NCBI GenBank assembly: GCA_020353135.1
Contig: CP070688.1
Location: 3,239,741 to 3,260,001, forward strand
Direction of reading: 5' to 3'
DNA from: Chloroflexota bacterium
GTDB taxonomy: Bacteria > Chloroflexota > Anaerolineae > Promineifilales > Promineifilaceae
DNA length: 20,261 bases
The notes under the pieces were generated by a model, which saw only the letters and a list, made by a program, of their open reading frames with translations, did not search any database and was not told where the DNA came from. The position numbers and the translations under genes were made by a program. Of the stretch, positions 7,779 through 15,599 are shown piece after piece. Position 1 is the stretch's first letter; every line of letters begins with the position of its first letter.

Positions 7779-10700
7779 GGCTTGCCTCGGGCCACGACCG
7801 GCAAGTGGCTCGTATGTGGTCTAGCCTCCAGAAGCGTATCGAGGATAACAGGATCGGTCACGCCGTCTTCGACGATCGCTGTCGCCGGCAGCCAGGCGGG
7901 CCTGACCGCGAACGGCGCCTTCATGACCACGGTGACGGTAACTGCCTCTCCGGGCTGGAGCCAGCCTTGCCAATCCAACTGGCTATCTGTCAACATCACT
8001 TCTCCCCGTGGTGCATGAGCCGTATCGGTAATTGGTGTAAGAGATTCAGGCAATTTCACCCTGGCATCTAGCAATCCTGCCGTATGTCCCTGATTAAACA
8101 ACTCGAGTTCGTATGTTACCAACTGACCTGGGGCCGCTATGCCAGGAGTTACCAGCATTCGCGATGCGGTGGGATCTGGCGCCTCTAGCCAGAACGGCAC
8201 AGCGCGTTCGAGGAGCAAATCGTGGTCGTCATAATGAATCTGTACCGAGTTTTCGATTCGCGCACCGGGCGACAGGCCTTGCCGCGCAACTGCCTTATAT
8301 GTGATCTGGTGCTGTTGGCCAGGATCCAGATGGCCGCGCCAGGTAAGCTGATGTCGATCCGGGTCATAATCGATGCCTTCGCTAATTGTCGCCAAATCGA
8401 CGTTCAGGCTAAAAGGCAGTGAGTTCGTTACAGCTACCATGCTGCCGGGTCCGGCCGAAGAGTAGCGAAGCGTCAGCGTGAACGTCCGCAGGTCAGAAAC
8501 GAGCCCTGATCGACGGTCAACTTGGAAGGAGGACTCGCCCAGATCGCTCAGCCAACCAAGAATTCGATTCATCGACTTGGCTTGACTCACAACGGGCAAG
8601 GTCTCAAATGGTAGCCCCCAAAATACCGTGCGCCAGTCAGAACCGGAATTGGCGACCCCGGCCGCATAACCCTGATCGTGCCATAGCGATACGAGGGTTC
8701 CCGGAGCGGGTACTAGACCATCGCTATAGTTATTGTAAGGGTCATATTCCAAACTTAGTGGGCCAACCAATTCGGCGAATGGCGAATCGTACGCGCCGCC
8801 GTAGGCGACTGTAGGCGTCACCGTTTCGGCGTAATCTACAACGCCCAGGTAGTCCCGGGTAAAGGCGTCTGACTGATGGTAATAGAGATAGTCTTGGCTC
8901 GTCAGAAACAATCGTCCACCTTGTTCGGCGTAGGCGGAAAGGGCTTCACTCTCTTCGGCCGTGATCGGCCTGAACCAGTCGTAGCCGGTATACCACACGA
9001 CGAAGTCATAGGCGCTGAGTAAATCCAGGGGAGGACTGGCGGGCGCGATGGCTCTGGATTCAATCTCCCAGAAGTCAAAATCCAGGTCGGCCGCGCTCAT
9101 CGCTTCTTTAAATTCGGGAGCTTGATCGTACCAGCGGTCGTCGTCGACCATCAATATGCTCCCAGGTGTCTCCAACCGAATCTCAAGCGTGCGCTCATAT
9201 TCGGGGAAGTTCAGCGAGGAAGCAACTAGTCTGAGAATCTCCAAGCTGTCTGGTGGCGCGTCCTCGGGGATATCGATTTCCAGCGCAGTCGAGCCACTCT
9301 GACAAGGCCCTAGCTCCATCGTGTCCGTGATGATCTTGGCTGACCAGGCCGGCTCTGCAAATTCCAACCTGATCGTGTCAGTCAACGTTTCGCTGAGATT
9401 AACAACCTGGATCGGATAGCTGCGGCGGCCGCCTGGCGGTACGAAATCTTCAATAATCGGCCGATCGAAATGAACACCGACGGTGGATTCCGGTTGGTCA
9501 AAATAATCAAGTGTTCTGGCGATCAAGTCGGCGCGCTTCACAGAGTCCCTGACATTCTGTAGCCCAAAACCGAAGTGAGCGAGGTGAAATGGATTGCATT
9601 GATCGGCGAGGAGAACAGCTGCAGTCCCGTCAGCGTACCTCAGACCGATCTGCGTAAGCGCCCCAGGGCGGGGAAGACTGGCATCAGGTGCCATTTCCGC
9701 GCCGTCTTCGCTCGTATCTTCAAGCACAAGCTGCAAATCCTCAAAAACCGATCCCACCTCGCCGGCGAGCTCAAAAGGCGCTTCAGCCTTGCCAAGATAT
9801 AGACCGCGCAGCTGAGTGTGCCACCATTGTTGGAAATGAGCCCAGTTCTGGTCGATGACGGCTGTATTCTGCCCGGCGACCAGGACATTGCCGCCATCGG
9901 CAAGGTACTCTGTAAGAGCACCGCCAGCATCTATCGTTCCTGGCGAATCTTCCGGCGCTGACCAGATGATCACCTCATATTGGGACAACAACTCTACTGT
10001 CGGCCGGTCCAGGAAAGGATTTCTTACTGATAGCGTGGAGAAAGAGAAGTCGTTGTCCCGCAAAGCCGTAGCATAGATCTCCTCCTGGCTATTACCGTAC
10101 CATTGGCCGCTGTCGATCAACAGGATTCTAGGCGCCGACGGCAACAGAAAATCATGGACCAGGTCCTCATCGGCGGAGAGAGTGACGCTGAAGCGGCCTA
10201 GACGATGACCGCCGACCCAGGCTACCAGCTCATATTGACCGGCCGGTAGTTCGGCCTCATAGCGCCCATCGGCGCCAACAGGAATTGCCTGAGGTCCTTT
10301 GTCAACCCGAATTTCACCTGACAAGGGTAAGCCAGTTTCGAGATCCAGCAATTGGCCGGTTATCTTTCCGTGTGGTAGGCGCATCAGGATTACGCTAAGT
10401 TCAGTTTCGCTGCCGTAATTTATCGTGACATCCTGGTTGACATAGGTTTCATAGCCGAAGGCGGCGATTTCGACACGATAGGTCCCTGATATCAATTCGG
10501 CTACGAATGAGCCGTCACTGTCAAAGGTGAAGCCAAGCTCAATATCAGCGGGCGTCGTTATGGTGATGGCTGTGCCAGGCAGAGGCGCAGCACCTTGCAC
10601 GACGCCATGCAACCGCCCGGCGACCACAATCGACGAAAGCGACGCGTACGCGTCAACTTGCCCCCAGCCGTAGTCATCGTTTGGCAGGACACGAGCAGGT

Positions 10701-12160
10701 CGGGTGGCGGTAGCGGTTAATACTCGTGTGGCCTGAGCTGGGCTAAGCTGGTCATCGGCCGAAAGCAGCAGAGCATATAGGCCGGCAACGTGAGGCGCCG
10801 ACATAGATGTGCCATTCTTGTGTCCGTATTGGCCACCTGGTAAGGATGAGAATATCTGCATGCCTGGAGCAACAACCGTGGGCTTAACCTGGCTGGTCCA
10901 ATTCGATGGCCCACGGGAAGAGAACCATGCGACTTGGTCGATGTCGTCTGAAGCTCCGACGGCGACGACGCCCGGATAATTGGCCGGTGACCTGATACTG
11001 CCTGTTGCAGGGCCGCTATTGCCGGCCGAGAAAACGGTGATGATGCCGGCCGCGTGCAGAGCGTCGACATCAGGGAAAAAGTCTTCCAGTTCCGGGTCGG
11101 CGGACCAGGATCCGTTGACGACGTTTGGACCTGATGAGGGATCGCCGCCCGGGGCGAGTAGCCACTGGAATCCAGCGTGGATATCGCCAAGATATCCATA
11201 ACCGCGCTCGTCGAGGACACGCACTGCCATCCACTTGCTTCCTGGCGCCACACCAATTCCATTCCGGCCACTGGCTGTGCCGGCGACATGCGTACCGTGG
11301 CCATTCGGATCGAACGGCTCCGGTGCGCCATCAATGGCGTCGAACCAACTTGAATCGGGGGTAGGTGACGCCACATCGGTGGCGCCGCGGTAGCTACCTT
11401 TCAGGGCAGGGTGAAGCCAATCAACGCCAGTATCCATAATGGCCACTGTCACGCCCGTTCCGGTAATATCAAGTCCGGCCCAGACGTGACTCACCCTGGT
11501 GCGCTCCAGGCTCCAGGGAAGCCCAGCCGGAATCTCGGCCAGGCTGCTCTCCGTCGACGTGACTGGGCTTAACAACTGAATCTTAGAATCCGGGCCTACG
11601 CGAGCGACGTCGCCGCGGCCGGCCAGGGTGGCGATGGCTGGCGCTGTCGCCGAAACTTGCAGTGCATTTATGATCCACAAAGAGCGATAGGAGCTAACTT
11701 GGCCGTCGGCTTCATGGCGCTGCAACTCTCTCACAATAGCCTGTTGCGATTCTGAGGTGCCTTTCTGCAAGGTTTCAGCTACCGCGGTGCGTCTCTCGAT
11801 GCCGGCCTCGGGTAGGTCGGCGAGATTATCGTGGGCAGTGTCCTGCATGTAGATGATGACCCGAAATAGCTCATCCTCGTCTGTGAGTTGCATTGCTGTA
11901 GCTAGTGGTGGATCGATCTTTGCCGATATGCGGGCCGGTCGAGCGGCCGAAGACGTGTGGTAGTCAACCAGAAATGCAACTAGGCCGAGCGTGCAGATGC
12001 TCAACAAGAGTATACCCAGCAACACGCCGAACCGGGTCCTTGAATTGGGTTCCTTGAACTCTTTGCCGGAACCCAGCGACAAGACCAACAGACGTTCCGT
12101 CGACGGCTCTTCGGTTTGCTGATTCCTGCCGGTTTTGATGCGCAATTCTTTGCCTTTCAT
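7775..12160 (-). CDS. Large membrane-anchored or secreted subtilisin-like (S8) serine peptidase
   Basis: This 1461-aa protein has a hydrophobic segment at about 44-65 after a 43-residue polar N-terminus (signal anchor or long signal peptide). An I9-like propeptide region (about 96-197) comes next. The S8 catalytic domain (about 230-505) shows D243 (AIMDTGVD), H288 (NGHGTHVAG), oxyanion N381 (SAGNSGP) and S452 (NGTSMSAPHVAG). It continues with two carboxypeptidase-regulatory-like beta domains (about 515-673), two ThuA/glutamine-amidotransferase-like folds starting RILLIDSG (678) and SILMVDDDRWY (1001), and two DUF11-like beta domains (about 1206-1445). It ends TSHLPVVARGKP, resembling a C-terminal LP-x-V motif often seen in exported Chloroflexota proteins. 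The catalytic call is firm; later domain calls rest on pattern and are softer. The ATG is the only plausible Met; its GGGAG is unusually close. An extended -10 promoter lies about 28 bases upstream. Confidence 0.9.
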   Translation of the reverse strand: MKGKELRIKTGRNQQTEEPSTERLLVLSLGSGKEFKEPNSRTRFGVLLGILLLSICTLGLVAFLVDYHTSSAARPARISAKIDPPLATAMQLTDEDELFRVIIYMQDTAHDNLADLPEAGIERRTAVAETLQKGTSESQQAIVRELQRHEADGQVSSYRSLWIINALQVSATAPAIATLAGRGDVARVGPDSKIQLLSPVTSTESSLAEIPAGLPWSLERTRVSHVWAGLDITGTGVTVAIMDTGVDWLHPALKGSYRGATDVASPTPDSSWFDAIDGAPEPFDPNGHGTHVAGTASGRNGIGVAPGSKWMAVRVLDERGYGYLGDIHAGFQWLLAPGGDPSSGPNVVNGSWSADPELEDFFPDVDALHAAGIITVFSAGNSGPATGSIRSPANYPGVVAVGASDDIDQVAWFSSRGPSNWTSQVKPTVVAPGMQIFSSLPGGQYGHKNGTSMSAPHVAGLYALLLSADDQLSPAQATRVLTATATRPARVLPNDDYGWGQVDAYASLSSIVVAGRLHGVVQGAAPLPGTAITITTPADIELGFTFDSDGSFVAELISGTYRVEIAAFGYETYVNQDVTINYGSETELSVILMRLPHGKITGQLLDLETGLPLSGEIRVDKGPQAIPVGADGRYEAELPAGQYELVAWVGGHRLGRFSVTLSADEDLVHDFLLPSAPRILLIDSGQWYGNSQEEIYATALRDNDFSFSTLSVRNPFLDRPTVELLSQYEVIIWSAPEDSPGTIDAGGALTEYLADGGNVLVAGQNTAVIDQNWAHFQQWWHTQLRGLYLGKAEAPFELAGEVGSVFEDLQLVLEDTSEDGAEMAPDASLPRPGALTQIGLRYADGTAAVLLADQCNPFHLAHFGFGLQNVRDSVKRADLIARTLDYFDQPESTVGVHFDRPIIEDFVPPGGRRSYPIQVVNLSETLTDTIRLEFAEPAWSAKIITDTMELGPCQSGSTALEIDIPEDAPPDSLEILRLVASSLNFPEYERTLEIRLETPGSILMVDDDRWYDQAPEFKEAMSAADLDFDFWEIESRAIAPASPPLDLLSAYDFVVWYTGYDWFRPITAEESEALSAYAEQGGRLFLTSQDYLYYHQSDAFTRDYLGVVDYAETVTPTVAYGGAYDSPFAELVGPLSLEYDPYNNYSDGLVPAPGTLVSLWHDQGYAAGVANSGSDWRTVFWGLPFETLPVVSQAKSMNRILGWLSDLGESSFQVDRRSGLVSDLRTFTLTLRYSSAGPGSMVAVTNSLPFSLNVDLATISEGIDYDPDRHQLTWRGHLDPGQQHQITYKAVARQGLSPGARIENSVQIHYDDHDLLLERAVPFWLEAPDPTASRMLVTPGIAAPGQLVTYELELFNQGHTAGLLDARVKLPESLTPITDTAHAPRGEVMLTDSQLDWQGWLQPGEAVTVTVVMKAPFAVRPAWLPATAIVEDGVTDPVILDTLLEARPHTSHLPVVARGKP

Positions 12161-12187
12161 GCTCCCTGTTCTTCAGCACTGGGCAGT

Positions 12188-12214
12188 ATTATATCAGCCA
12201 ACGACCACAACCAA
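12188..12214 (-). promoter_or_regulatory. Extended -10 promoter for the S8 peptidase gene
   Basis: On the minus strand TGATATAAT (12196-12188) combines an extended TGn with a perfect TATAAT. A TTGGTT (12214-12209) lies 15 bases upstream and may serve as a weak -35 box. The start codon is about 28 bases downstream, giving a short leader. Confidence 0.55.
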
Positions 12215-12301
12215 GCTTGCTTCTGAGGCACGGTTAACCAGAAGAATTCTCTCCGAGTCAGCATTCCATGACCATGGCTGGTCCGATTCATCAGTAGTTC
12301 G

Positions 12302-12850
12302 CTAGCGTTTCAACAGGGTTATAATCCGGGCGACGAGGGCGACCACCGTATAGAGCAGGCCGGCGATGACCAGGCTGAACTTAATGGCCGCGCACCACCG
12401 GGCAATTTGGGGCCAGGGTTCGGCTGGCTGATTGACCAACATGGCAAATAGGGCGAGATTCTCGGTGGCGTCGAGCGCAGCAGCCAGCCATTGCCCCCAG
12501 GCCAAGGCGACGGCGATGATTATGATGAAGCGTGCTTGAGCCAGGCCATCAGTGAGCCAGAGGACGACCATGGCGATCGTCGTCGAGTATAGGACCAGGT
12601 AGAGATAATCTAGTCCAAGATTGATACCGGCATATGTCTGCGCTGCGGCGTCCCAAGAGTCGATTATCAAGGTGGCCGTGACCACATCACCAGCGAACTC
12701 ATATGAGATGATCCCAGACGGCGCGGCTCCAGTCATGAGGGGCCGACCGGTGACACTCAGGGCTAGCATGGTCGACAAGGTGAGGGCCAGAAATAGCAGG
12801 AAGATCGCTAACCTGTTGTTCTTCGGGATGCTGATCAAAGGATGTTTCAT
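12302..12850 (-). CDS. Small multi-TM membrane protein of unknown function
   Basis: The 182-aa protein has four likely membrane helices (about 13-33, 79-99, 107-126, 152-180) with a loop outside the first helix carrying GIISYEFAG and a D/W-rich stretch. The pattern 'SYEFAG ... GLDYLYLVLY ... ALDATENLALFAML ... ARWCAAIKFSLVIAGLLY' recurs in uncharacterised membrane proteins of several phyla, but I know no function for it. It is the last gene of the minus-strand run, 33 bp after the methyltransferase gene, so it is probably cotranscribed. No clear Shine-Dalgarno or downstream terminator was found. Confidence 0.75.
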   Translation of the reverse strand: MKHPLISIPKNNRLAIFLLFLALTLSTMLALSVTGRPLMTGAAPSGIISYEFAGDVVTATLIIDSWDAAAQTYAGINLGLDYLYLVLYSTTIAMVVLWLTDGLAQARFIIIIAVALAWGQWLAAALDATENLALFAMLVNQPAEPWPQIARWCAAIKFSLVIAGLLYTVVALVARIITLLKR

Positions 12851-12883
12851 AATACGCCAGCCCCGGACGAATTTGGCAAGCGG

Positions 12884-13615
12884 TTACTCCCGACGCACGG
12901 CATTGATGAGAAATAGAGGCAAATGGGCAATGTGCTGCCAGCCAGCCAGATTGGCGGCCGCTTCTTCGGCAGCGGTCAAGACGGCCGCTTCCTCCGGTTC
13001 CAAAGGTAGCTCGCGCAACATCTCGAACCGAAGAGGGGAAGGCGGCTGTAACTGGTCCAGAAGACGGACGTTGACTTCGAAGCCCTGCGTTTCGAGCAAT
13101 CGCGGCAGCCGCCGGCCGACGTCACAAGTGGCGCCGCAGCGATTCAAGGCCGCGCGCCAGATTTCGGCCATGGCGACCTCTGGAGGATATTCTATCAGCC
13201 CGAAATAATCGGGTTCGATCGCGCAGAATTCCCCACCTGATCTAAGTGTGCGCCATATTTCGCCAATAACGCGGGCCAAATCGCCAACCCACAACATAGT
13301 AAACTGGCTGAAGATCAGCTCAAAGCTCTTGCCAGGGAAAGGCATCTCTTTCGCATCACCTACTATACGAATCGCAGAAGACGATAATGGGATTTCGTGT
13401 AGAGCTTGCTGTGACAGATCCATAGTTACAGGCAAGCCGCCGCCGCGGCGGGCGAGCTCGGGGGTAACAGCTCCGCTGCCGGCTCCTAAATCCAGGATAC
13501 TCTGTCGACGGGCAATGGCCGCGCGCCGTAACAGGCCGGCGCGAGCCGGCGCCAGCCAACCAGCCTGGCTCTTGAGCAGAGTGGCCGATGGCAGCGAGGG
13601 AGAACTTGTAGACAT
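12884..13615 (-). CDS. Class I SAM-dependent methyltransferase
   Basis: The 243-aa protein is a Methyltransf_11-type Rossmann methyltransferase. Motif I is ILDLGAGSGAVTPELA (40-55), the ribose-binding acidic residue is D66 (VTMDLS), and the motif III/IV region reads GDAKEMPFPGKSFELIFSQF, typical of small-molecule or peptide O/N/C-methyltransferases. The substrate is not evident. It lies 76 bp after the Cys-Ala tail protein gene and 33 bp ahead of the small membrane protein gene on the same strand. Co-expression with the radical SAM genes is likely, but a shared pathway is inference. The ATG start lacks a strong ribosome site. Confidence 0.87.
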   Translation of the reverse strand: MSTSSPSLPSATLLKSQAGWLAPARAGLLRRAAIARRQSILDLGAGSGAVTPELARRGGGLPVTMDLSQQALHEIPLSSSAIRIVGDAKEMPFPGKSFELIFSQFTMLWVGDLARVIGEIWRTLRSGGEFCAIEPDYFGLIEYPPEVAMAEIWRAALNRCGATCDVGRRLPRLLETQGFEVNVRLLDQLQPPSPLRFEMLRELPLEPEEAAVLTAAEEAAANLAGWQHIAHLPLFLINAVRRE

Positions 13616-13691
13616 GTCCGGGGTCTCTTTGACCAGACTACCAGTGCTTCAACCGAGTAAGCAACAGCAAGGGCTTGACTTCAATGTCGTG

Positions 13692-15599
13692 CTAGCGGCC
13701 GCCGCCAGCACAGGCGCAGGCACATGCACAGCCGGCGCAAGCGCAGGCGCAACCGCCGCCCGAACTGCCGCCGCCGCCGGACGATGTGGTCAATGCTTTG
13801 AAGATATCGCCAGTGACTTTGTCGGCGCCGCTGAGATTGACCATGCCCGCTGGAGCTTCTACTTGCAAGATGTCCGGCGATATGGCCGAGGCCATGCTGC
13901 CCATGGTGTTTTCGGTCCATCCGGCAAACGAAGCGGCCACGTCGCCGAATGAGGTCCGGCCGCCCGGTGATGCAGGAGATGACTTGCCTGGGCCGGCCGG
14001 GATTCCTAACCGATCACTGCTGGCAAAAGGACGCACCCAGATCGGCCGGTAATGGTAGCGTCTGGTGGTCAGTATCGTCGGGTACGCTTCGTCAAGAAGC
14101 AGCCACTGCAAATGGCGGTCGACGTAGCGCTCTAGTTCGGGCACGTCGCCAATGGACTGGGCCTGACTCATGGCCCGGGCGATGATCTTTCGATAATACT
14201 CTTGTGTGTCTGAGAGATCGAAGCCCTTCATCCGCCTGGCGGTGTGCTCAATCAGCGCCTTCATGGGTTCGCTCAAATCCAGCTTGTGAACAGGTTTTCC
14301 AGGGCTTTCTTCAATGCGGTCGATGAAGGCATGCTCGTAGCTCCGCAGCACGATTCCCAGACGCTGAGCGACGGCGAGCCGGTGTGCACGGCGTTTCTTG
14401 CGGCTCATTTTAGCCGCCTCATATTCGGGTCTCACCTCGACCGTTAACGGCGAATCTTGGACCTGAGCGACGACGCTCTTTTCAAGCAGGCCGAAAATGA
14501 TCAGCATAAGGACTTTGTTCAGCGGCAGCTCCAACAGGATAGCCGCCTCGGGCGCGGTCAAACCTCGCTTTATGCCGCCCCCTTCAACCTGGGCAATTGC
14601 CGGCAGATAGCGTCTCTTTCGGCGAGAGATGTACGTTTCGTTCAATGCAAACAGCACAATGCTCGCCGGCAAGACCAGCAGGATTGAAGCCGGCTGGACC
14701 ACCAAAACGGCCACAATGCCGATGGCCAGAATGACGAAGACAGAAATCCCGGTGCCGCCAGAAAAGCGGAAAAAGGCGATCGCCATGAGCAGCAGAATGG
14801 CGCCAGCCAGGAAGAAAGTGATTCCTGGATGATCTTCGAACCACTTGTTGGTCAAGTCGAGCAAGCTTTGGGCGATGACCCGGCTCATACCCCGCTGCGG
14901 AAACGAAACGCCAACCGGGAACGTCCCGGACGGTTGTACGTTTTCCCACTGCCACACTGCGACCGGATGCTCCTCAAAGATGACCTTGTTGGTAAACGGT
15001 ACATCCTGGAAGAGGACTTCTTCGGGAAGTATATCGGGCAGCATGTGGACCAGGATCCAGACATTGCCGTTGCCGGTCAAGAATTGCTGGTCAAACCAGG
15101 TTGTGCCGATTTGCAGGGAGGCGTAGTCATCGCGCGTCGTGTCCTGGTAAACCATGTCAGGCATTGTCGCTTCGAAGTGGATCGTTCCGGTTCTGCCCTG
15201 ACCGATGGCCCGGTCGTGCAAATGGATCTCGACGCCGTCCTCCACGTACTCAGAAACCCGGATATCATCTAGAGTCGCCCCGTCAATTGAAGCGCTCATG
15301 TTGGTGAAGTCGAATCCACCATGGGGCAAGCCAATGTCGACGATGTCGATAAGGCCGCCTTCGTTCTCGAATGTGATGTCGTAGACGATTCTGGCTGAGG
15401 CATCAGGCAACACAAAGACCTGCATTCGCAACTCAGGAACATTGAAGCGATAGGACTGGGCAGCATCGATCGGCCCAACAGCCACCAGCAAAAGAATGAG
15501 GGCAAGGAGTAGCACTCCGAACCGGCTGGCGGCGAAGTGCTGTAGCGAGCGGCGATATGACTGATCGGCTTTTACAAAGCTCATAATAGTTAGCCTCAT
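13692..15599 (-). CDS. DUF2207-like membrane protein with C-terminal Cys-Ala repeat tail
   Basis: The 635-aa protein has a signal peptide or TM segment (about 27-47, cleavage possible after PIDA), an extracellular beta-rich domain (48-250), three further hydrophobic helices (about 259-278, 286-302, 303-320) and a cytoplasmic part. That part has a winged-helix-like stretch (GLTAPEAAILLELPLNKVLMLIIFGLLEK, quoted only in part by its positions 346-373), the layout of DUF2207 predicted membrane proteins. It ends in a Gly/Ser stretch and CACACAGCACACACAGGGR (617-635). These seven Cys are the only ones in the protein. The topology puts the tail in the cytoplasm. The start ATG overlaps the stop of the upstream radical SAM-like gene (ATGA); a second ATG at 15584 with GAGG upstream is an alternative start. 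I propose it as the substrate of the neighbouring radical SAM proteins; DUF2207 itself has no established function. Confidence 0.85.
   Translation of the reverse strand: MRLTIMSFVKADQSYRRSLQHFAASRFGVLLLALILLLVAVGPIDAAQSYRFNVPELRMQVFVLPDASARIVYDITFENEGGLIDIVDIGLPHGGFDFTNMSASIDGATLDDIRVSEYVEDGVEIHLHDRAIGQGRTGTIHFEATMPDMVYQDTTRDDYASLQIGTTWFDQQFLTGNGNVWILVHMLPDILPEEVLFQDVPFTNKVIFEEHPVAVWQWENVQPSGTFPVGVSFPQRGMSRVIAQSLLDLTNKWFEDHPGITFFLAGAILLLMAIAFFRFSGGTGISVFVILAIGIVAVLVVQPASILLVLPASIVLFALNETYISRRKRRYLPAIAQVEGGGIKRGLTAPEAAILLELPLNKVLMLIIFGLLEKSVVAQVQDSPLTVEVRPEYEAAKMSRKKRRAHRLAVAQRLGIVLRSYEHAFIDRIEESPGKPVHKLDLSEPMKALIEHTARRMKGFDLSDTQEYYRKIIARAMSQAQSIGDVPELERYVDRHLQWLLLDEAYPTILTTRRYHYRPIWVRPFASSDRLGIPAGPGKSSPASPGGRTSFGDVAASFAGWTENTMGSMASAISPDILQVEAPAGMVNLSGADKVTGDIFKALTTSSGGGGSSGGGCACACAGCACACACAGGGR
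13695..13751 (-). repeat. Coding repeat for the alternating Cys-Ala tail
   Basis: The 57 bases before the stop codon encode (Cys-Ala)3-Gly-(Cys-Ala)4-Gly-Gly-Gly-Arg. Cys codons alternate between TGC and TGT, and Ala codons between GCC, GCT and GCA. The DNA is therefore not an exact tandem repeat, and the pattern seems kept at the protein level. A Gly/Ser-rich linker (13752-13784) precedes it. Confidence 0.9.

Noticed and set aside
10717..11376. 219-codon minus-strand frame within the peptidase gene
   Set aside because: Same strand but another frame of the S8 catalytic domain, whose D, H and S motifs are in the long frame.
12161..12301. Terminator for the radical SAM operon in this gap
   Set aside because: A GACCA/TGGTC mini-hairpin is present but lacks a T-run; the gap is better explained by the peptidase promoter.
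13695..13790. GC-rich repeat as a DNA-level tandem repeat or recombination site
   Set aside because: Codons vary at third positions while the Cys-Ala order holds, so it is better read as a coding repeat.
13248..13952. 234-codon plus-strand frame with Ala/Gly/Thr-rich repeats
   Set aside because: Antisense to the methyltransferase and the Cys-Ala tail; the repeat is the complement of the tail coding sequence.
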